From Trichobilharzia szidati (Eukaryota > Platyhelminthes > Trematoda > Strigeidida > Schistosomatidae), in the NCBI GenBank assembly GCA_944472155.2, contig OX235279.1, forward strand, positions 64,903,543 through 64,967,542: a stretch of DNA of 64,000 nucleotides, given 5' to 3'. The position numbers and the translations under genes were made by a program. Below, piece after piece: positions 58,601-64,000 of the stretch. The notes under the pieces were generated by a model, which ran no database searches, was not told the origin of the DNA, and saw only the letters and a list, made by a program, of their open reading frames with translations. Each line of letters starts with the position of its first letter. The first letter of the stretch is position 1.

Positions 58601-59006
58601 CCTCATACGTCAGCAGGCTTATAAACGGAGTGCGTCCAATTAAACCTGCTCCTCTTCTACCGCAGTCCAGAGACGTTCTTGTTCACCCATGTTTGGAAAC
58701 TTCTTCATGTGTATTTGCTCGTCGTGACTTTGTGCGTCGCCCTCTGGAACCGCCCTACGACGAACGATATAAGTCATTAAACATATGGACAAATTCTTTG
58801 TCCTAGATAAAAAAGACCGCGAAGACACCGTCAGCATCGACCGACTGAAAACAGCTCACTTAGAAGGCAATTCTATCAGCCTAGAACTGAGAGTTCCCAA
58901 TAACCCACAGGTAACCGAATATCCTTTGGTCCTCGAAGAACTCACTAGTACGGCGAAAGCCACTGAACCTTCTGTCAAGTCCTCAAAGAAAACGCGTTCT
59001 GGATGA
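55690..59006 (+). pseudogene. decayed CsRn1/Boudicca-type Gypsy element
   Basis: Parts appear in the normal order with many stops and shifts. Gag is at 55703-56236. A protease region has YLDDTVAEVSVLPAT (about 56365-56410), where the DTG active site is now DTV, and then IIGTDLLNHRDLLVDG. The RT (about 56790-57330) has SGATLFSKIDLVKAYNQIP, ITPFALFEFLRMPFGLRN and the catalytic YLDD box (AYLDDCLIAS). RNase H (about 57645-57960) has SVDTPDTAIGAVLQQL. Integrase C-terminal sequence (about 58250-58620) has HRQANDMVERLHRQLKAAL and TAELVFGTTLRLPGEF. Between about 58160 and 58200 the integrase zinc domain and first catalytic Asp are deleted. No LTRs were identified. The style matches the CsRn1/Boudicca lineage of trematodes, unlike the intact element at 50-54 kb. 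Confidence 0.85.
55703..56236 (+). pseudogene. Gag fragment of the CsRn1/Boudicca-type element
   Basis: A 177-codon open frame resembles capsid-region Gag of the CsRn1 group: SSPEVSNSYELLKASLLRR, then FRKIFLSKLPQSVQTVLMT and LAVSADKILEI, ending in a basic Ser/Arg-rich tail (NSRGRSKSKPRS). It is the longest undamaged piece of the element. The N-terminal part of Gag is missing or outside the frame, and the nucleic-acid-binding Cys/His motif that should follow (near 56230-56290) is broken by a stop. Confidence 0.7.
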
Positions 59007-59328
59007 AAAGTGAGATTCACAGAATATCTTCAAACTTAAATCACATAACCAAGTGTTGCGATTCACCCCACTCTTATTCGTTTGTGGTATTTTTCATATA
59101 CTCTTTTCTTTCAGACAAATCAATTTTTTATTGCATCTCGCAACATCAGTAAAAAACTTTTCTATAACTTTACAGGTTACAGCCGCTAAAATAATTAGAT
59201 ACATCCTTTTTTTCTGTTCTAAATTTTGCATTATTTTACTGTATGGTAGGTGCACATCAATTTTTCAACATTTATTTTTGGTACATCTTTCTCAACAAGG
59301 TTCTTAGCATTCTTGTTTCCTTTTCCAG
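59007..59328. other. T-rich sequence before a candidate exon
   Basis: Nothing is recognised apart from a good polypyrimidine tract ending TTGTTTCCTTTTCCAG just before 59329. It could hold remains of the Gypsy 3' LTR, but no partner LTR was found. Confidence 0.35.
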
Positions 59329-59483
59329 GTGCGATGGGCACTGGACAAGAAGCAAACGAAGCACGAGATAAACATCAAGGAAGCAATGTACAGACACCCT
59401 ATTAGCATAGGCAGACGACCAGTAGGCACTCCACCAAGCCGCTTGGAAGAGTTTTATTATTCCTTATCAGCAGCAGGAGTCAG
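59329..59483 (+). CDS. candidate internal exon of an unidentified gene
   Basis: The 155-base stretch is bordered by a strong acceptor (TTCCTTTTCCAG|GT) and a donor (CAG|GTATGC) and is open in only one frame. It encodes VRWALDKKQTKHEINIK, then AMYRHPISIGRRPVGTP and SRLEEFYYSLSAAGV. The other two frames hit stops within 14-26 codons. Base composition is richer in G+C than the flanks and the peptide is not repetitive. I do not recognise the family. If it is real, other exons lie outside the window or are too short to see, and the Gypsy remnants to the left would be in its intron. Confidence 0.4.
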
Positions 59484-60369
59484 GTATGCACACCGGTTGC
59501 CTTAAATACAATAGAAACAGCCTTCTCTTCATTTAATTTATTCTGATTATCCCACATGTAAATTAAAAATTAAAGTATTGGTCGTATGCTAAGTGTTTGA
59601 TGACTTTACAGAGGTATCCATATTATCCCCGAAATTCCAGAGAACCCTGTTAGGTTATTCCATGTCCTCACATTGATAAAGATGTCAATCTAATGTGAAC
59701 TGATCTGCAGGGCGTGCATGTTTTCATAGAGCTATCCTCTAAAATTGAAGCTGGTCGAAAATTTCAACTATGTCAGCGAGAATGCATGGGGCAGGCGCCT
59801 GCGAAATATGAGTCAGCTAGGGGAAAACAGGGTAATCTTCGTCGTTTTTGAACATTGCTGCTTGTGTATGAACTGTGCCGTTGTTTTTCTGATGGGATTG
59901 CTAAATATCGTGGCGTACATATGGACCTCAAACACCCAATCGTCTACACTACAATTTCAACAAGTCAATTGGCTAATGAGGGCAGCAGTTCAAATAGTCG
60001 AGATGGCCTGCGCAAAGATCAAATGACGTACTCATCCATTCACTTCCAGTTTAGTCTGTGCGTTTAGCAGGGCACATATTAGTAAATTCGGGGAATCCTC
60101 ATTCAAATGGCTGTGGTACCAAGACTAGTTAACTTCGCTTACATATCACAATGTGAGAATAATGTTTTTGAAAAGCGGAGGTGTGTAACTGGTGAGTGAT
60201 TTCCCTAATTCCATACCTTCTGTACCTCAGCATTTGAGTATCACTCTGAAACTCTCTGATGACTGGTGCTATTCAGGTCGGAAGTTACCTGGGTTCTAGT
60301 GGGAATTCGTGACTACTGAGATACAGCAGGTCAGGTGTGAGGATGAATACTCGCTGAAGACAGTGGCTG

Positions 60370-60620
60370 GTGATCACCCAGGTCGTTGATTAGCAGAAGT
60401 TAAAATTCTTGAAGCACTGGATCAAATCTCAGTCTGCGAGCTCACCTTGTAACCAGAGGGTTCAGAGCTTGAATACCAGTGAGTGGGTACTAATGAAGAG
60501 TCCCAAACTAGAACGAAACAGCTCTCCAGTAATCCAGGTATTTCAGCGGTTCCCGAACCAATATCATTTCATGATGGGACCCTGAAACTCTCTGATTGGT
60601 TGCTAAAGAACAAATCATCG
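60370..60620 (+). mobile_element. SINE-like repeat copy with hammerhead-like motif
   Basis: A head region containing GAGCTTGAATACC, a weak match to a polymerase III box B, precedes the hammerhead-like motif at 60490. After it comes a body starting CCAGTAATCCAGGTATTTCAG that resembles the copies at 12.5 and 49.2 kb. Borders are approximate because the copies diverge. Confidence 0.5.
60490..60521 (+). ncRNA. hammerhead-ribozyme-like motif (decayed)
   Basis: It reads CTAATGA, AGA, GTCC-CAAACTA-GAAC, GAAAC. It has the same layout and the same extra AGA as the copy at 12472. One base of the catalytic box is changed (CTGATGA to CTAATGA), and stem II is weakened by GGAC to GAAC, so it should be inactive. 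Confidence 0.55.
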
Positions 60621-61229
60621 GATATAGTCATCCTGGTTGCTTCAATGCTCAGGTAGGTCTGTGAAGGTCAGAATAATATATAGGTTAGGACGAAGGGATA
60701 AAGGTTGTCAAATTTTGTAGTTGCGCTCAGATAATCATCTATGCTTCGTCATCATCAACTTCAAACATAAGGAGAGATATTGCCTAACTCAGCGGTTTCG
60801 AACTGTCAAATCAACGATGAAGCATAATGGATCACGTAGCTGCACCCTATCAGCAAAGAGGATCAGTAAGCGATGCCCGATTCTCTTAGAAAACCTATGT
60901 ATACTCCGATCACGTACTACTCTGTGTAAGTACATGAAAGAACATAGATAATAGGTGGCTACGAAGCCGAAAGGCCCTCACTATACTGCGAACACAAAGT
61001 GTTTTTACGGCTAAAAATAACCAAACACGTATCTGATACTGGTCGGAAGACTTGCCAGGAAAGCTGCACATCCTATCCAATCATAAGTAGGAAGAGTTGT
61101 AAAGGCTGCTGTTAACCTGAAAGCAAAATTTATTAAGTGCGATTGGATTACTGTTGGCTTGATAAATGTGACGATAGAAGCAGGAGGACTGATTCCGCTT
61201 GACTCTATACATGAAGACAAGCCGCAACT

Positions 61230-61690
61230 CGTGATATGACTACTGAGACGTTTACGTTATGCGGTGGTGCACTAATTACTAGGTTAACAAAAATATCAGA
61301 CATTGTGAGAAATTCTGAGGTGATCCCGCTGGATTAGTGCAAATTACGCATTACCCTAGTTTATGAAAGGTATAGGAGTCTTCCTGCGGCGGCCATAACA
61401 GGTTTACTAATACTAACACAGTATCTGAAGTTCTAGCTGCAAGAATCATAGTTAGAAGTCCAAATTGTCCTTCCTTATGGTTACGAGATATAGCCTTAGA
61501 AAGTGGAAAAGCTGAAGATTCCTTAGATGTCCGCATGACAAGTGGCATGATGTAGAGTGTAGTATTTAGTTTGAGTGTAGTTTAAGACAAAGAGGGGAAA
61601 CCAATCGTCGCAGTTGTTAACCCTCGTCGACTGAGGTGGCCAGGGCACGTCTCCATCTGTGATCTTACAATTCCTTAAGACTGTATATAA
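61230..61690 (+). pseudogene. decayed RTE-like RT fragment
   Basis: The + strand shows EVIPLD-CKLRITLVYER (usually IP..WC...I.P+YKKG), then in another frame GHNRFTNTNTVSEVLAARII (usually NHRGISLTN..SK+LA.+I), from about 61317 to 61455. Near 61620-61650, NPRRLRWPGHVSI matches the motif usually found near the C-terminus of these elements (LRW.GHV.R), so the middle of the RT is deleted. It is dead. Confidence 0.6.
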
Positions 61691-63229
61691 AGCTCTAATA
61701 ATGCCTAGTCGCATCGAGGCTTGGGTGCAACAAACCCAGGAATGCAAATGAAGAAAATAGCATTTCCCAAGTGGATAATTCACAAAAAGGAATTTTCCAG
61801 TTAGTGAGGGAAGCTCACTCAAGACGCACTTGCAAAGCCATTGAATTACTTGCCTCTTTTGGTACGGGCACAATCATTTATTTCTTTCCAGTCAAGTGGA
61901 ACTGATTGTTTTCTTGTAGTTCGATGATATTATATCTCTGCACACGAAGCAAAATACTTGGTTAATCACTAGGACCTGGACTGTGCGATGGATTTAAGTG
62001 GCATGTGTTTGATTTGAAATGAGCGGATTGTTAGCTTAAACTCGAGTGAGTATTATGATTTTTGCATCCAGGGTCATAGATGCGTTCGCACTCTACTGGC
62101 TACTATTGTTTAACTTTGTCAGATAATTTAAAATAATTATGGAAGAGTAAGCGTGTAAATAGACAAATAATGTAGAATAGCGGAAATGGGCGGTGGTCAA
62201 GGAAGAGTTCGACAAGGTCCAATTAGCAGTGTGATATATTAACGTACGTCAGTCTACTGGACGCACTCCGATTGTTGTTGTGTGACTACCAGCCTCCACT
62301 TAAATGCTCATAGAGAAGGGAGAGTGGACACTGGTTAAAATCTTCGGGGGTGTCGAATGCGAAGCAAAAGCAAATGGATGCGGTTTCAATTTGTCTCTCT
62401 TTGATGATGGACAGTTCACGAGGTATCGTGAAGTGTCCTAATGGCAGGACGCGTCTTTTCGCATGGTTGTAGTTGCTTCCATTCTGATAAGTAGTGGCTA
62501 GGTCACCCACATTCTGGCAGTAGCTAAGTCTAAAACGACCTAATTACCCTCTTTTTTGTTAAAATCAGATCCGAATAAAATCAGTTACTACAATTTGTGA
62601 AAAATGATTTGTTTTCATTTTTGATGTCACTGCTCAAATAGCGATTTATGTACTTACAGTAGTGAATATCAAAATATCAAATATTGATAATGGGAGGCCA
62701 GATACAAACCCTCCTAGAGATACTAGATGCTCAAAATCCAGTTGGATAGTCGGCATGCATTGTGGATAGAATATTGGAGAAGAGTCACTTAACGGAAGGG
62801 CTAATGTACCACAAATGTGTGAGAAAAAACCCATAAGTCCCAGAGCGCGTGATCAATGTTAGACCATTAATGAAAATATTGGCACAAATGCAACTAACAC
62901 AGAACAGTAGAGGTGGATCCACAAATGATAGTGTTTTAGACCAACAGTCTGACACAGGCAAACAGAAATAATGGGACTATTGTGTTTGCATCACTCGTGC
63001 TTAGCAATCCTCTACATGAACTTCGTGAAAATGTATGACTGACTATGAAAGAAAAGTTTGGTACTGGAAGGCTAAGACTATCCAGCCTCATCCGTTGAAT
63101 CTAGTCTAATCTTCATGAGTACCAACCAAAGGTTTCCGGAAAATGATAGCTCAACTCCTAATTCTAAAGGGAAATAAATCAAACTTTTAGGGTTGGTCTA
63201 AAAATTATACATGTCGTAAGTACACATGG
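61691..63229. other. unassigned sequence
   Basis: I see no recognisable gene or element. The minus-strand frames at 62286-62510 and 62646-62834 have no motif that I know. The right part may hold decayed upstream sequence of the Gypsy RT that follows. Confidence 0.35.
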
Positions 63230-63963
63230 TGCCTCAATCTTCGCTAAACCAAGAAGATCGGCCCCAGTAAGTTGAAAATAGATAAGTATAATTTGACTAC
63301 ATGCTTCATTTGGGGATTATGAGGACCCCGAATAGTCAATGGGTTTCACCATTCCAAATGCAGCCTAAGATAAATCAACTGATCGGTGCCATCGTGGTGA
63401 TTATGGGGTCATAAACAGGCAAACAGTATTGCTCGGATGCCCGATATCCCCCACTGAAGACTTTTAATATTGTCCTTGAGGGGCCACACATAGACGTGGT
63501 TCGCGCCTACTAGAAGATTTCGGTAGATGGAGAAGATGAACTTGAAAAAGCTATAACTACCCCAGTTGGGTTAAATGAGTTTAAGTGGATCCCATTTTGC
63601 CTTAGGAATGCTTCACAGTTTTTTCAAGTATTTGAATAAGATTCGTTGCGTGGACTACCGTTTACTGAACTGCACATGGTCTACCTATTTATCACTATCC
63701 CGGGTATAAACACAAATGAAGACTACATACGGGCAATATTACATCAACTGAAAGACAATGACATGACAATCAGAGAGGGGAAGTGCGCCTCTGAGGCAGA
63801 AACAAGGGAGTTTCTAGAACTTGTCGTTGACAGCACGGGGTTCAAACCAACGCTCAAAAAGATAGATATCATCAGGCAGTATTCTATACACATCGCACTT
63901 ACCCAACTCCCAAGACTTCCGTTAATCATCTACGAGCGATTTCTTATAAATGACTGCATATAA
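63230..63963 (+). pseudogene. Gypsy RT fragment running to the window edge
   Basis: Across shifts the + strand reads GDYGVINRQTV (usually GDYR.LN..T), VDGEDELEKAITTPVG (usually P....D..KTA+.TPFG), FKWIPFCLRNASQFFQ (usually F..MPFGLRNA.QTFQ), then a ruined catalytic box (YLFITIPGINTNEDY, usually YIDDILIAS...EEH), LHQLKDNDMTIREGKC and FLELVVDSTGFKPTLKKID. The catalytic aspartates are lost. It resembles the CsRn1/Boudicca-like lineage and may continue beyond 64000. Confidence 0.75.
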
Positions 63964-64000
63964 TGCATGCAGCCTTTAAGTCATTAATGGGAAAACCAAA

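Larger units (their letters stand above)
59484..61229. other. unassigned sequence with one SINE-like copy
   Basis: The open frames at 59745-60067 overlap each other and lack motifs. A SINE-like copy with a hammerhead-like motif lies at about 60370-60620. The rest, including the frame at 60721-60951, shows nothing I can name. Confidence 0.35.

Overview
The window looks like nuclear DNA of a blood fluke (Schistosoma or a close trematode relative). It is AT-rich and sparse in genes, and it is crowded with decayed Penelope-like elements (PLEs), RTE-like and CR1-like non-LTR elements, Gypsy elements and hammerhead-bearing SINE-like repeats. That mixture is typical of schistosomes, but the genus is inferred. 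There are no bacterial operons, prophage or CRISPR arrays. All calls come from reading the sequence by eye; no database search was run.

Region 1 (1-15.6 kb) holds the only host gene I can name. It is an orthologue of TMEM11/PMI, a mitochondrial inner-membrane protein that shapes cristae, on the + strand. A conserved exon at 8278-8475 and a last exon at 15014-15612 join in frame across a 6.5 kb intron. A short first exon at 6107-6125 is possible. The intron contains two decayed PLEs in opposite orientations, a pair of 150-bp inverted repeats, a decayed hammerhead motif with a SINE-like body, and a tRNA-derived SINE head. Upstream, at about 4.8-5.5 kb, lies a decayed CR1-like reverse transcriptase (RT).

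Region 2 (16-24 kb) is a retroelement graveyard: an RTE-like RT tail, a PLE scrap, a CR1-like RT, a nearly full-length minus-strand PLE (RT plus GIY-YIG endonuclease) preceded by the 3' end of a second one in a tandem arrangement, and a + strand PLE. The last carries a perfect 62-bp inverted repeat between 15-bp duplications and is cut off by the array.

Region 3 (24167-47802) is the most striking part: 18 head-to-tail, nearly identical units of about 1.3 kb, plus a truncated 19th. Each unit is a chimera of two overlapping, already decayed fragments of an RTE-like AP endonuclease in the same orientation, with a CAG/CTG tract that varies from 4 to about 19 triplets. A dead transposon domain has become a large satellite with a built-in triplet repeat. 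The right edge dissolves into a T-rich stretch that can still be aligned to the unit.

Region 4 (48-64 kb) contains a young, apparently intact Gypsy LTR retrotransposon (50243-54390; 194-bp LTRs differing at two sites; TTTGT target duplication; one 1252-residue Gag-Pol frame), a decayed CsRn1/Boudicca-type Gypsy element (about 55.7-59.0 kb), an unidentified candidate exon (59329-59483), a second decayed hammerhead/SINE copy near 60.5 kb, a decayed RTE-like RT (about 61.2-61.7 kb), and a Gypsy RT fragment at the right edge.

Nothing shows the genes working together as a pathway. The window is one dispersed-exon host gene embedded in layered mobile-element insertions, with one large satellite amplification.
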